A stretch of DNA of 12,778 nt. It comes from an uncultured Clostridia bacterium. Its GTDB lineage: Bacteria; Bacillota; Clostridia; Christensenellales; UBA3700. Where the stretch lies: contig CAMOQV010000027.1 of the NCBI GenBank assembly GCA_946623205.1, positions 1 through 12,778 on the forward strand. Reading direction: 5' to 3'. The position numbers were made by a program, and so were the translations under genes. Positions 1 through 6,744 of this stretch are shown piece after piece; the first letter of the stretch is position 1; every line of letters begins with the position of its first letter. The notes beneath the pieces are model-generated. The model was given only the letters and a program-made list of their open reading frames with translations, was not told the origin of the DNA and ran no database searches.

Positions 1-59
1 AGTGTTCGCACAATATTGTAGCAACATAAAATGCCCTTTGCAACTAATTTTAATAAGAT

Positions 60-86
60 TTCGGCGCCCATTTTTTGAGCGCCGAA
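60..86 (-). terminator. GC-rich hairpin downstream of glutamate dehydrogenase, possible terminator
   Basis: Positions 60-67 and 79-86 are perfectly complementary (8 bp, TTCGGCGC with GCGCCGAA) around an 11-nt loop. It lies about 50 bp past the stop codon of the gene at 133-1386, where a terminator is expected. On the minus strand the bases after the stem are only moderately T-rich, and the T-run sits inside the loop on the plus strand, so it is not a canonical intrinsic terminator. It may instead stabilise the mRNA 3' end. Bases 1-59 show nothing else I can support. Confidence 0.4.
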
Positions 87-132
87 TTAACAACCAAGGG
101 ATAAAAAATTGTTAATAATTATTTGCTAAAAA

Positions 133-1386
133 TCAAGGGAACATTCCTCTTAAGTGTTTAGCCTTTGAGATTCTTTCTATAGCTTCAACATAAGCTGCAA
201 GTCTATAGTTTAATCCCCACTTTGTTGCATTAGCATCAAGCTCATTCCAAGCTTTAATCATTACCTTTTCTAGCATCTTGTTAACATCCTCTAATTCCCA
301 TGTTAATGATTGCAAATTTTGAACCCATTCAAAATATGAAACAGTAACACCACCGGCGTTAGCTAAGATATCTGGAACAAGTATGATATTTCTCTTTGCT
401 ATAATCTCGTCTGCTTCAGCTGTTGTTGGACCATTTGCTGCTTCTACAATGTATTTACATTGTATCTTATCTGCATTGTCCTTTGTGATTTGGTTTTCCA
501 TAGCAGCTGGGATAAGCACGTCACACTTTGTCACAAGTAATTCTTGGTTAGAAATAAACTCTACAGAATCATCTTTGTAATCTTTCAAAAGGTTCTTTTT
601 GTTTCCAACAAATTCTAGAATCTTTGGAATATCTAGACCCTTTTCGCATCTAATACCACCAGATACATCTGAAACACCAACAATCTTGCATCCATTTTCA
701 TGCAAGAATTTTGCTGCGGCTGCACCAACGTTACCCAAACCTTGAATAACAACTGATACATCCTTTGGATTTAGTTTTAGTTTCTTTAGAAGTTGTAAAG
801 TAATAATAGTAACCCCACGTCCAGTAGCTTCTGGTCTGCCAACAGAACCACCGACTTCCAAATCCTTACCTGTAACTACGCCGTGAACAGTATAGCCACT
901 CATCATAGAATAAGTGTCCATAATCCAGTCCATAACTTGTGCGTTTGTGTTTACATCTGGAGCAGGAATATCTTTTTCTGGTCCTATAATTGGCAAGATA
1001 CTTGCAGTATAACGACGAGTTAGTCTTTCTAACTCACCCCTAGACAATTTGGTTGGATCAACTTTAATTGCGCCCTTTGCACCACCATATGGGATGTTTA
1101 CTACTGCGCACTTAAAACTCATCCAAGCAGCAAGTGCTCTAACTTCATTGATATCTGAATCTTGGTGATATCTAATACCGCCCTTACATGGGCCACGAGA
1201 AGAACTATGTTGTACTCTATAGCCTTCAAAAACTTTAACTGAGCCATCGTCCATTTTAATTGGAACAGAAACTTTTAGCTCTCTTTCTGGATACTTGACC
1301 AGGATATAGTCTTGTTCATCCATGCCTACGGCTTTAGCCGCTTTGTCTACAACTGCAATAAAATTATCATATGCATTGTAACTCAT
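133..1386 (-). CDS. gdhA: NAD-type glutamate dehydrogenase
   Basis: Glu/Leu/Phe/Val dehydrogenase family. It reversibly interconverts glutamate and 2-oxoglutarate plus ammonia in the cytoplasm. The length (417 aa) is typical of hexameric bacterial enzymes. The N-terminal dimerisation/substrate domain carries PCKGGIR (Lys68, substrate carboxylate), GGAKGAI (catalytic Lys104; the usual second Gly is Ala106) and PAPDVNT (catalytic Asp144). The Rossmann domain has GLGNVG at 216-221, and an acidic residue (Asp240, in VSDVSG) at the end of the second strand favours NAD over NADP. The C-terminus has the conserved GGVTVSYFEWVQN. The ATG is preceded by AAGGAGGG (plus-strand 1394-1401) at 7-nt spacing, which fixes the start. 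It may be transcribed alone; an AT palindrome separates it from the upstream metalloprotease gene. With AsnA nearby it makes a small ammonia-metabolism neighbourhood. Confidence 0.96.
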   Translation of the reverse strand: MSYNAYDNFIAVVDKAAKAVGMDEQDYILVKYPERELKVSVPIKMDDGSVKVFEGYRVQHSSSRGPCKGGIRYHQDSDINEVRALAAWMSFKCAVVNIPYGGAKGAIKVDPTKLSRGELERLTRRYTASILPIIGPEKDIPAPDVNTNAQVMDWIMDTYSMMSGYTVHGVVTGKDLEVGGSVGRPEATGRGVTIITLQLLKKLKLNPKDVSVVIQGLGNVGAAAAKFLHENGCKIVGVSDVSGGIRCEKGLDIPKILEFVGNKKNLLKDYKDDSVEFISNQELLVTKCDVLIPAAMENQITKDNADKIQCKYIVEAANGPTTAEADEIIAKRNIILVPDILANAGGVTVSYFEWVQNLQSLTWELEDVNKMLEKVMIKAWNELDANATKWGLNYRLAAYVEAIERISKAKHLRGMFP

Positions 1387-1436
1387 AATTAATCCCTCCT
1401 TATATTTATTATCCCTTTCGTATTTAATTCTACTAC

Positions 1437-1454
1437 TTAATTTTTAAAAATTAA
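1437..1454. repeat. 18-bp perfect AT palindrome
   Basis: TTAATTTTTAAAAATTAA is a perfect inverted repeat between the stop of the metalloprotease gene and the glutamate dehydrogenase ribosome-binding site. It contains only A and T, so it would be a weak RNA hairpin. It could be a weak terminator for the upstream gene, an operator, or simply low-complexity intergenic sequence. Confidence 0.4.
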
Positions 1455-1468
1455 ATACCAATTTTTGC

Positions 1469-2005
1469 CTAAACATAAAGAAGTCGTTTATTACACTTTT
1501 TACAAATCCATCTTGATCCGAATCTAATTGCTGTTTTTCTTATTGCAAAACGTCGTTGACATTTTGGACAATACATTAGCACCATAATGCTTGGATCGAA
1601 ATCTTGAGTTTCAAATACTTTCCTTTTTGATCCTTTATTTTTATATGCCTTTTCATTTAATTTATAATGTCCAACGACTGTTATATTTAAATTATATTCT
1701 TGATTTATCATCTCGGCGATTTTATGGAACTTTGCGCCGTGATTATAACAACCATCGACAGTATGAACAAGTTCATGCATAATCGTCTCTATAAGCCCTA
1801 AATCGTCTTCAAACCACTTATTTATTGCTATAACAAATGCTGTTTCCCCTCTTGGCGTTTTCTTACAAAATCCAAATCTTGAAAAACCCGTATTTGTCTT
1901 AAATAAAATATCTTTTGATATTGGAACATTTAGCGCATCTAATTTTACTATGCACTCATTTATTAAATCTGTATAGTGGGCTTTGGTTTTAAATATATAT
2001 GCCAT
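1469..2005 (-). CDS. SprT-like zinc metalloprotease domain protein
   Basis: A 178-aa protein with a zincin helix HELVH at 77-81 (two zinc ligands and the catalytic Glu78). A further His at 89 or 94 (NHGAKFH) is the likely third ligand. A C-terminal four-cysteine zinc ribbon follows: CPKC at 146-149 and CKKC at 168-171. This order, gluzincin-like domain then zinc ribbon, is the SprT/Spartan layout. Bacterial members are poorly characterised; eukaryotic Spartan cleaves DNA-protein crosslinks. There is no signal peptide, so it is cytoplasmic. The start is the first in-frame ATG but has no Shine-Dalgarno: the bases just upstream are the U-tract of the asnA terminator. A role in DNA-protein crosslink repair would be inference only. 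Confidence 0.85.
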   Translation of the reverse strand: MAYIFKTKAHYTDLINECIVKLDALNVPISKDILFKTNTGFSRFGFCKKTPRGETAFVIAINKWFEDDLGLIETIMHELVHTVDGCYNHGAKFHKIAEMINQEYNLNITVVGHYKLNEKAYKNKGSKRKVFETQDFDPSIMVLMYCPKCQRRFAIRKTAIRFGSRWICKKCNKRLLYV

Positions 2006-2006
2006 A

Positions 2007-2034
2007 TAAAAAATTAGGTGCAGATTTCTGCACC
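2007..2034 (-). terminator. Intrinsic terminator of asnA
   Basis: Positions 2017-2034 form a perfect inverted repeat (GGTGCAGA, 2-nt centre, TCTGCACC), which would fold as a 6-7 bp stem with a small loop. Read on the minus strand it is followed by TAATTTTTT. It lies 8 bp past the asnA stop codon and ends 2 bp before the start codon of the next gene, an unusually tight placement. Confidence 0.85.
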
Positions 2035-2040
2035 TTTATG

Positions 2041-2046
2041 ATTATA
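2041..2046 (-). promoter_or_regulatory. Candidate -10 box for the SprT-like gene
   Basis: An exact TATAAT (minus strand) overlaps the asnA stop codon. A start site about 7 nt downstream would put the asnA terminator hairpin at the very 5' end of the metalloprotease transcript. There is no good -35: TTGTAA lies at 20-nt spacing and TAAAGA at 17. Weakly supported. Confidence 0.3.
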
Positions 2047-3049
2047 GTAATTTGATGCCAGCGTCTTTACAAGTTTGAACCATTTCATCTGGCCAGATTG
2101 AAGCATGAACTTCACCGATATGAGCCTTTTCTAGAACTAACATACATAATCTAGATTGACCAATACCTCCACCGATTGTTAGAGGAAGTTCACCATTAAC
2201 TAGCATCTTATCGTATTGCAACATTAATCTATCTTCATGATCGCTCTTTTGTAATTGCTCTCTTAGTGACTTTTCGTCAACTCTAATTCCCATTGAAGAT
2301 AACTCAAATGCTTCATCAAGAATTTCATTGTAGAAAATAATATCTCCATTTAGTTTCCAATCATCATAATCTGGAGCTCTTCCATCGTGTGGTTCACCAC
2401 TCTTTAGAACATCACCAATTTCCATAATGAAAATTGTCTTATGCTCTTTAGCAAAAGCATTTTCTCTTTCTTTTGGTGTTAAATCAGGATATAAATCTTC
2501 TAATTCTTGTGAAGTAATAAATGTTACTTTTCTTGTTAATTTTCTCTTTAAAGCTGGGAATTGTTTTTGAACTTCTTCTTGAACGTCACAAACAATATCT
2601 ACAATAGTTTGAACTGTCTCTTTTAAGAAATCTTGATTTCTATCTTTTCTTGCGATAACTTTTTCCCAGTCCCATTGGTCTACATAGATTGAATGAAGGT
2701 TATCTGTTTCTTCGTCACGACGAATAGCATTCATATTAGTATAAATACCTTCACCTACTTTGTATCCATAATTCTTTAGGGCGATTCTCTTCCACTTAGC
2801 AAGTGAGTGAACGATTTGAGCTGTAACTCCTGGCATATGAAGAATATCAAATTCAACGGCTCTTTCAATACCATTTAAATCATCGTTAATACCTGTACCA
2901 GCTTTAACAAATAGAGGTGCTGAAGCTCTTTCAAGATTCAACTTCTTACAAAGTGTTGCTTTGAATAACTCTCTAGTAATTCTAATTGCCTTTTCTGTTT
3001 CTCTAATATCTAATGCACTTTTATATGCTTTTGGTATAACTAATGCCAT
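2042..3049 (-). CDS. asnA: Aspartate-ammonia ligase (asparagine synthetase A)
   Basis: Cytoplasmic enzyme making asparagine from aspartate, ammonia and ATP (AMP-forming), related to class II aminoacyl-tRNA synthetases. The 335-aa length matches the AsnA family (about 330 aa). Family blocks are visible along the protein: the N-terminal segment RASAPLFVKAGTGINDDLNG, the central KNYGYKVGEGIYTNMNAIRR and YVDQWDWEKVI, PDYDDWKLNGDIIFYNEILD, and the C-terminal GGGIGQSRLCMLVL (class II motif 3-like) followed by IGEVHASIWP. The ATG is preceded by AGGAG at suitable spacing and a consensus promoter lies just upstream. A hairpin terminator follows the stop, so it is probably a single-gene transcript. It uses free ammonia rather than glutamine. 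Confidence 0.97.
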   Translation of the reverse strand: MALVIPKAYKSALDIRETEKAIRITRELFKATLCKKLNLERASAPLFVKAGTGINDDLNGIERAVEFDILHMPGVTAQIVHSLAKWKRIALKNYGYKVGEGIYTNMNAIRRDEETDNLHSIYVDQWDWEKVIARKDRNQDFLKETVQTIVDIVCDVQEEVQKQFPALKRKLTRKVTFITSQELEDLYPDLTPKERENAFAKEHKTIFIMEIGDVLKSGEPHDGRAPDYDDWKLNGDIIFYNEILDEAFELSSMGIRVDEKSLREQLQKSDHEDRLMLQYDKMLVNGELPLTIGGGIGQSRLCMLVLEKAHIGEVHASIWPDEMVQTCKDAGIKLL

Positions 3050-3078
3050 ATTTGTCGCTCCTAAAAATAACTGCTAGT

Positions 3079-3106
3079 ATTATAACACTTAGTAATTAAT
3101 GTGCAA
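3079..3106 (-). promoter_or_regulatory. Sigma-A promoter of asnA
   Basis: On the minus strand TTGCAC (plus 3101-3106), a 16-nt spacer and an exact TATAAT (plus 3079-3084), preceded by TGT. The predicted start is near 3072, giving a short leader of about 23 nt containing the AGGAG ribosome site. Confidence 0.8.
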
Positions 3107-3129
3107 ATATATTTTTTAATATTTTATAT

Positions 3130-3849
3130 TTATTTAGCAAATTTAGATAAATCTAAATCAAGCGCAAAATCTAGAACTTGCTTTTGAACTACAGTTTCGC
3201 CATCTTTTGTATATAGCGTCATTTTATATGAAGACATCGCTGTTGAGCGCAAGTTAAACGCTAATACATATTCATCGTCTCCATTATATGCATATGCAGT
3301 AACATCCATACCCTTTTGTGTCATTCTTGAGAAGTTTTCTAAATACTCGCCGCCTTCTAATTTATATTGGCCATCTGTTTGTTCTTTAAATGGCATACAA
3401 GATGCAAACAATACAGGTGCATAATTCTTCCAATCTTCTTCGTCTAATTCAAGCAATTCTTCGTTAAATAAGTATTTGTACTTTCCATCTTCAATGTACA
3501 ATTTTATATGCTCAGCTAGATTACCATCTTTATCATAATACTTAACTTCGATAACTAAAGTATCATCTTTCCCAGATCTAGTCATTTCTGATTTTTCATA
3601 ATAAGTGATTTCGCCTGATGCATCATATATAGTGTTTGTAACAACATCCGCAACATCGCCAAATTCATTAACGAGCTTATAATCTACGTTAAACGTTGTG
3701 CTTCCAACGCCTGCTATCTCTTCTTTGATAAGATTTATTAAACCAGCAGGCACTTCTTTTTCAAAGGCAAAGAAGTATACAAGCCCAGCTGTAATTATAA
3801 TCATTAAAATTGCTAAAACCGCAACGATTGCTATTAAACATCCTTTCAT
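3130..3849 (-). CDS. Membrane-anchored extracytoplasmic protein of unknown function
   Basis: A 239-aa protein I do not recognise. The N-terminus is short and positive, followed by a hydrophobic segment at about 4-27, then an acidic, Tyr- and Lys-rich soluble domain of about 210 aa with alternating beta-type patterns and no recognisable catalytic motif. This fits a single-pass protein facing outward, or a secreted protein with an uncleaved signal. A longer frame opens at 3900, but GAGAGGG 7 nt before the ATG at 3849 and the typical signal-anchor sequence starting there favour 3849; the longer form would also overlap the ATPase stop at 3884. It begins 34 bp after the ABC ATPase gene with no terminator between, so it may be the last gene of that operon. 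Confidence 0.7.
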   Translation of the reverse strand: MKGCLIAIVAVLAILMIIITAGLVYFFAFEKEVPAGLINLIKEEIAGVGSTTFNVDYKLVNEFGDVADVVTNTIYDASGEITYYEKSEMTRSGKDDTLVIEVKYYDKDGNLAEHIKLYIEDGKYKYLFNEELLELDEEDWKNYAPVLFASCMPFKEQTDGQYKLEGGEYLENFSRMTQKGMDVTAYAYNGDDEYVLAFNLRSTAMSSYKMTLYTKDGETVVQKQVLDFALDLDLSKFAK

Positions 3850-3883
3850 AATAATGCCCTCTCTATAAAAAATTATATCAATT

Positions 3884-4558
3884 TTATATAGAAAGCGCAC
3901 TATATATTTTTTGTCTAGCTATATTAAGCTCCTGAGAAGATAAGTCTAAATGGTCAGAATTGATATCAATATCTAATACGATATTCGCAGGTGATTTAGA
4001 TAGAACGATTATTCTATCTGCAATAGATAATGCCTCATCGACATTGTGTGTTACATAAATAGCACCTAATGAGTTTTTAATAATTAGGTCTCTAAATAAT
4101 TCTAAAAGTTTCTTTGTTAATACAATATCCAAGTCTTTAAATGGCTCATCCATCAAGATAATCTTTGGATCATAAATGATTGCTCTAGCTATAGCTACTC
4201 TACTAGCTTGGCCACCAGATAGTTGACGAGGATACTTTTGTTTGCAATCCAATATTTCAAGATCTTCAAGCACTTTATCTATTTTAAAATAGTCCTCTTT
4301 GTTTATAACAAACTTCAAGTTTTCTTCAACCGTAATTGACTCGATTAAGCGCGAATTTTGAAAAACATATGCGAATTTTTCTAAATCAAGCACTTTTCCT
4401 TCGTATTTAACATTATTTGTTAAAACGTTCAAAAGTGTTGTCTTGCCACAGCCAGATGGACCTAAGATACAAGTGATTTTTTTATTATCAAAATCAATTG
4501 AGAAATTATCATATACAACGTTATCTTTGAACCTTACAGATAAATCTTGAATCTTCAT
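3884..4558 (-). CDS. ABC transporter ATP-binding protein (SsuB/TauB/ThiZ-like)
   Basis: Cytoplasmic motor subunit of an import system, 224 aa. All nucleotide-binding motifs are intact: Walker A GPSGCGKT at 33-40, Q-loop Gln67 (YVFQN), signature LSGGQ at 113-117, Walker B IILMDEP with Asp137 and catalytic Glu138, D-loop KDLD, and His171 in YVTHN. Its length and lack of a C-terminal regulatory domain fit the nitrate/sulfonate/taurine importer class. The ATG overlaps the permease stop by 4 bp (ATGA type), and GAGGAG lies 6 nt upstream. It is the partner of the permease and binding protein encoded just upstream. The substrate cannot be read from this subunit. Confidence 0.95.
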   Translation of the reverse strand: MKIQDLSVRFKDNVVYDNFSIDFDNKKITCILGPSGCGKTTLLNVLTNNVKYEGKVLDLEKFAYVFQNSRLIESITVEENLKFVINKEDYFKIDKVLEDLEILDCKQKYPRQLSGGQASRVAIARAIIYDPKIILMDEPFKDLDIVLTKKLLELFRDLIIKNSLGAIYVTHNVDEALSIADRIIVLSKSPANIVLDIDINSDHLDLSSQELNIARQKIYSALSI

Positions 4559-5316
4559 CTTCCGCTCCTCACAACCAACTTTTGAATACCAATCACTATT
4601 CCCTCAAGAATAAGGCCTAATAATACTGCAACTATAGTCCATGCAAACAATACATGCATTTCAAGATACATAGATGCTTGTTGCATTTGAAGCCCCATAC
4701 TATCTCTTGTTTGGGCCATAACTTCAGCAGCTATGATTAGTTTAACATTCAATGATATTGTTGATTTAATTGTACTAAATATCCCTGGCGCGGTTTCTGG
4801 TAAATACAACTTCGCTATTTGCTTTTTTAGAGGGACATTATAAATGTTCGCCATCTCCAATAACCTTTTATCTACATTATTAATCGCGCTTAATATGCCT
4901 TCAAATTGCAATGGGAATATAACTAAAATTGCAACCAACATTGGGGCGTTTAAAGTAGATAGCCAAATCAAAGCTAATAAGATTATAGACATTGTTGGAA
5001 TTGTTCTCATTATTGAAGTCAATATCGAAACTACTTGTCCTACATTCTTTAATAACGAAGACAAAATTGCAAAAGTTAAAGCAAATGCAAATGAAATAAT
5101 AAATGATAATAAGACTCTAGATAAAGAATTCCCAATAGATAGATAAAACTCTTTTTGCGAAAGCAAATTGAATAATGCTTTAAATGTAGAGCTAAGGCTT
5201 GGAAAGATTATTTGCGAATTTATTGCTTTGGCCGTGATAGCCCATATGATTAGAACTAATCCTAATGCAATAAATGGCATTAATATATCCAAAACCTTAA
5301 TACTCTTTTTATTCAT
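4555..5316 (-). CDS. ABC transporter permease (SsuC-like, binding-protein-dependent family)
   Basis: A 253-aa inner-membrane protein with about six hydrophobic segments (near 8-30, 58-88, 95-118, 122-145, 185-200 and 222-245). It carries the cytoplasmic EAA-type coupling loop at about 154-178 (EMANIYNVPLKKQIAKLYLPE), the hallmark of BPD_transp_1 permeases of the nitrate/sulfonate/taurine group. Its ATG shares a base with the stop of the substrate-binding protein gene (TAATG), and its own stop overlaps the ATPase ATG, so translation of the three is coupled. The ribosome site is weak (GGAT well upstream), in keeping with coupling. It probably works as a homodimer with the ATPase. Confidence 0.94.
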   Translation of the reverse strand: MNKKSIKVLDILMPFIALGLVLIIWAITAKAINSQIIFPSLSSTFKALFNLLSQKEFYLSIGNSLSRVLLSFIISFAFALTFAILSSLLKNVGQVVSILTSIMRTIPTMSIILLALIWLSTLNAPMLVAILVIFPLQFEGILSAINNVDKRLLEMANIYNVPLKKQIAKLYLPETAPGIFSTIKSTISLNVKLIIAAEVMAQTRDSMGLQMQQASMYLEMHVLFAWTIVAVLLGLILEGIVIGIQKLVVRSGR

Positions 5317-6317
5317 TAATAATAAAATCCGCTATCCTTTGCTGGAACACTACCACCAACTGAAGTTGGATTGATTGCAAATGCAGCGTTTAATGTAGCC
5401 ATAATATAGTCAATATTTGCGCTTGCTCTATATGCATGTACATTACAATTAGTTACTACACTAGCAGACAATTTTGCTGGCAATTCTGTTGCTGGATTTA
5501 CGCTCGCAATTAAATCTCTAGCTTCTTGTGGATTTTCAACAATATAGCTTTCTGAAGCTTTGATTGCATTAAATACAGCATCTACAACTTCAGGCTTTTC
5601 TTCACATAGTGATTTCTTAGCAATTAAAACAGCTTGCGCAAATCCTTTAATTGATGCTGAAGTTGATTCTTTCCATAATTCTTGAATATCTGCAACTCTA
5701 TATCCTGCACCACTTGCTACCATGTTTGTTACAGCTGGATCAGCTAGATTACCATAAACAACACCTTGAGCTGTCTTAACTTTTGGAATCAATGTCTTTC
5801 CGTCAGCTACATAGTGAATTGCTACCTTACCTTCCACTGCAGTTTCAGAAACTACAAATGGAATATTAGCATTCTTTAGAAGCGTTGTCATAATAAATGC
5901 TGGGACAGAACCTTGTCCAATTGAATACAAAACATGACCAATCATATCCTCTAATTGAAAATCATTGTTTTCTACGTTTGATACAAAATACATGTTTCCG
6001 TTAGTAACCGCACCAACCATCTTATATTCTTCACCTTGATTATATAAGATAGCGGCCATATTTGCTGGAACAATAGCAAAATCAGACTTTACAGCTTCTG
6101 ATTTAATTAATGTTGATGAAACAACATTTGCATTAATTTTTAATTGTTCGCTAACTTGTGAATTTTTGATAAATGTAGCTAAAGCTAAAGCTGGAGCTCC
6201 ATCTGGAGAAACAATTGTATACTCTCCTTCAGCTACGACGTCTTTTTTGCAAGCAAATGCAAAAATAGTTGTTAGCACTAATAGTACTACTATTAAAGAT
6301 ATTAAAACCTTTTTCAT
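5316..6317 (-). CDS. ABC transporter substrate-binding lipoprotein (NMT1/SsuA-like)
   Basis: A 333-aa extracytoplasmic binding protein. The signal peptide MKKVLISLIVVLLVLTTIFA ends in a lipobox-like AFAC with Cys23 followed by KKD; position -2 is Phe, so the lipobox is a little off consensus. The mature part begins YTIVSPDGAPALALATFIKN, then shows the two-lobe pattern of NMT1/SsuA-type proteins: FAIVPANMAAILYN, a central GNLADPAV segment, and a C-terminal helix region ending SYIVENPQEARDLI. GGAGG lies 7 nt before the ATG, and the ATG shares a base with the stop of the TM1266-like gene. The ligand is unknown. Related proteins bind sulfonates, nitrate, pyrimidine-type thiamine precursors or menaquinone-pathway compounds, and I cannot choose among them. 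Confidence 0.92.
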   Translation of the reverse strand: MKKVLISLIVVLLVLTTIFAFACKKDVVAEGEYTIVSPDGAPALALATFIKNSQVSEQLKINANVVSSTLIKSEAVKSDFAIVPANMAAILYNQGEEYKMVGAVTNGNMYFVSNVENNDFQLEDMIGHVLYSIGQGSVPAFIMTTLLKNANIPFVVSETAVEGKVAIHYVADGKTLIPKVKTAQGVVYGNLADPAVTNMVASGAGYRVADIQELWKESTSASIKGFAQAVLIAKKSLCEEKPEVVDAVFNAIKASESYIVENPQEARDLIASVNPATELPAKLSASVVTNCNVHAYRASANIDYIMATLNAAFAINPTSVGGSVPAKDSGFYY

Positions 6318-6568
6318 TATAAAACCTCCATGCTTGTTAAAGCACTTTTTACATAAACATTATCAAGCTTTCCTAATCTTCCAGTTAAAGAAGAAACTTC
6401 TTCATTTGTCCCTTTAACCATAACACTAATGGTATTAATTCCAGTTTCCTTATCTGGAACGCCCATTCTGCCAAAGATAATATCTGAATGCTCAGATAAA
6501 AGCTTGTTTACCTCACTAACGTGATCCTTGTTCTTAAGAACAATTCCTATAACTCCAATTCTTTTCAT
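6317..6568 (-). CDS. TM1266-family putative iron-only hydrogenase system regulator
   Basis: A small (83 aa) ACT/NikR-C-like ferredoxin-fold protein. It matches the Thermotoga TM1266 pattern: MKRIGVIGIVLKN (strand 1), a helix with VNKLLSEHSDIIFGRMGVP, the strand INTISVMVKG, a helix with LTGRLGKLDNVYVK. The family is annotated as a putative regulator because its members often lie near HydE/HydF/HydG, the [FeFe]-hydrogenase cofactor assembly genes. No DNA-binding domain is visible, so the mode of action is unknown. A longer frame begins at 6589, but GGAG 5 nt upstream of the ATG at 6568, and the terminator U-tract at 6588-6593, favour 6568. Its stop overlaps the start of the binding-protein gene. 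It is the first gene of the operon. Confidence 0.88.
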   Translation of the reverse strand: MKRIGVIGIVLKNKDHVSEVNKLLSEHSDIIFGRMGVPDKETGINTISVMVKGTNEEVSSLTGRLGKLDNVYVKSALTSMEVL

Positions 6569-6587
6569 AGCATCTCCATTTAGGATC

Positions 6588-6612
6588 AAAAAACTCCGCC
6601 AAAAGCGGAGTT
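6588..6612 (-). terminator. Intrinsic terminator inside the leader of the TM1266 operon
   Basis: On the minus strand AACTCCGC (6612-6605), loop TTTTG, GCGGAGTT (6599-6592) form an 8-bp GC-rich stem running straight into six T residues (6593-6588). It lies only about 20 nt before the TM1266-like start codon, leaving no room for a promoter in between, so transcripts reaching the operon must read through it. It would also terminate read-through from the S41 protease gene. Confidence 0.88.
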
Positions 6613-6709
6613 AATAAGCAAATATAATTAATATCACTTACTCTCCGAATCCTCATCGATTTAGTATTTATTTCAAGACCGATTTAAGAATAAATCCTTA
6701 AATAGGACA
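6588..6709 (-). promoter_or_regulatory. Structured 5' leader with competing antiterminator and terminator; unassigned riboswitch or attenuator
   Basis: The predicted transcript start is near 6708. The leader (minus strand) holds a possible closing stem GUCCU (plus 6704-6708) with AGGAU (6649-6653), and an internal hairpin GAUUUA/UAAAUC (plus 6681-6696, 4-nt loop). Immediately after comes an 11-bp antiterminator: CGGAG-AGUAAG (6647-6637) with CUUAUU-AA-CUCCG (6618-6606, AA bulge). Its 3' arm is the 5' arm of the terminator at 6588-6612, so the two cannot coexist. I do not recognise TPP, SAM, FMN, cobalamin, THF, T-box, purine, glycine, lysine, guanidine or ZTP motifs. The paired segments are seen in the sequence; regulation by a ligand, RNA or protein is inference. 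Confidence 0.7.
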
Positions 6710-6714
6710 ACGTA

Positions 6715-6744
6715 ATTATAGTCTTAGTTATTTAATAGTGTCAA
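6715..6744 (-). promoter_or_regulatory. Sigma-A promoter of the TM1266-ABC transporter operon
   Basis: Minus strand TTGACA (plus 6739-6744), an 18-nt spacer, TATAAT (plus 6715-6720): both hexamers match consensus exactly. The -35 and most of the spacer lie within the last codons of the S41 protease gene, whose stop is at 6724. The predicted start is about 6708, some 140 nt before the first start codon. Confidence 0.85.

Noticed and set aside
3850..3900. Longer N-terminus for the 239-aa protein, starting at 3900 within the ATPase gene.
   Set aside because: The extra 17 residues precede a normal signal-anchor start, and a good ribosome site directs initiation at 3849.
4844..5374. Open frames on the plus strand opposite the permease and binding-protein genes.
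   Set aside because: They are antisense to genes with clear family motifs, have no ribosome sites and show no protein-like composition of their own. The same holds for the antisense frames at 7064-7531, 11598-11918 and 12199-12600.
6569..6653. Possible leader peptide in the TM1266 operon leader, beginning ATG AGG ATT CGG near 6655 on the minus strand.
   Set aside because: It has no Shine-Dalgarno, runs out of frame across the terminator and past the TM1266 start codon, and has no run of one regulatory codon, so it does not look like a classical attenuator peptide.
6569..6709. A second TPP riboswitch controlling the importer operon.
   Set aside because: The leader lacks CTGAGA, ACCC and the GGATAATGCC-like block that are clear in the leader at 9144-9236.
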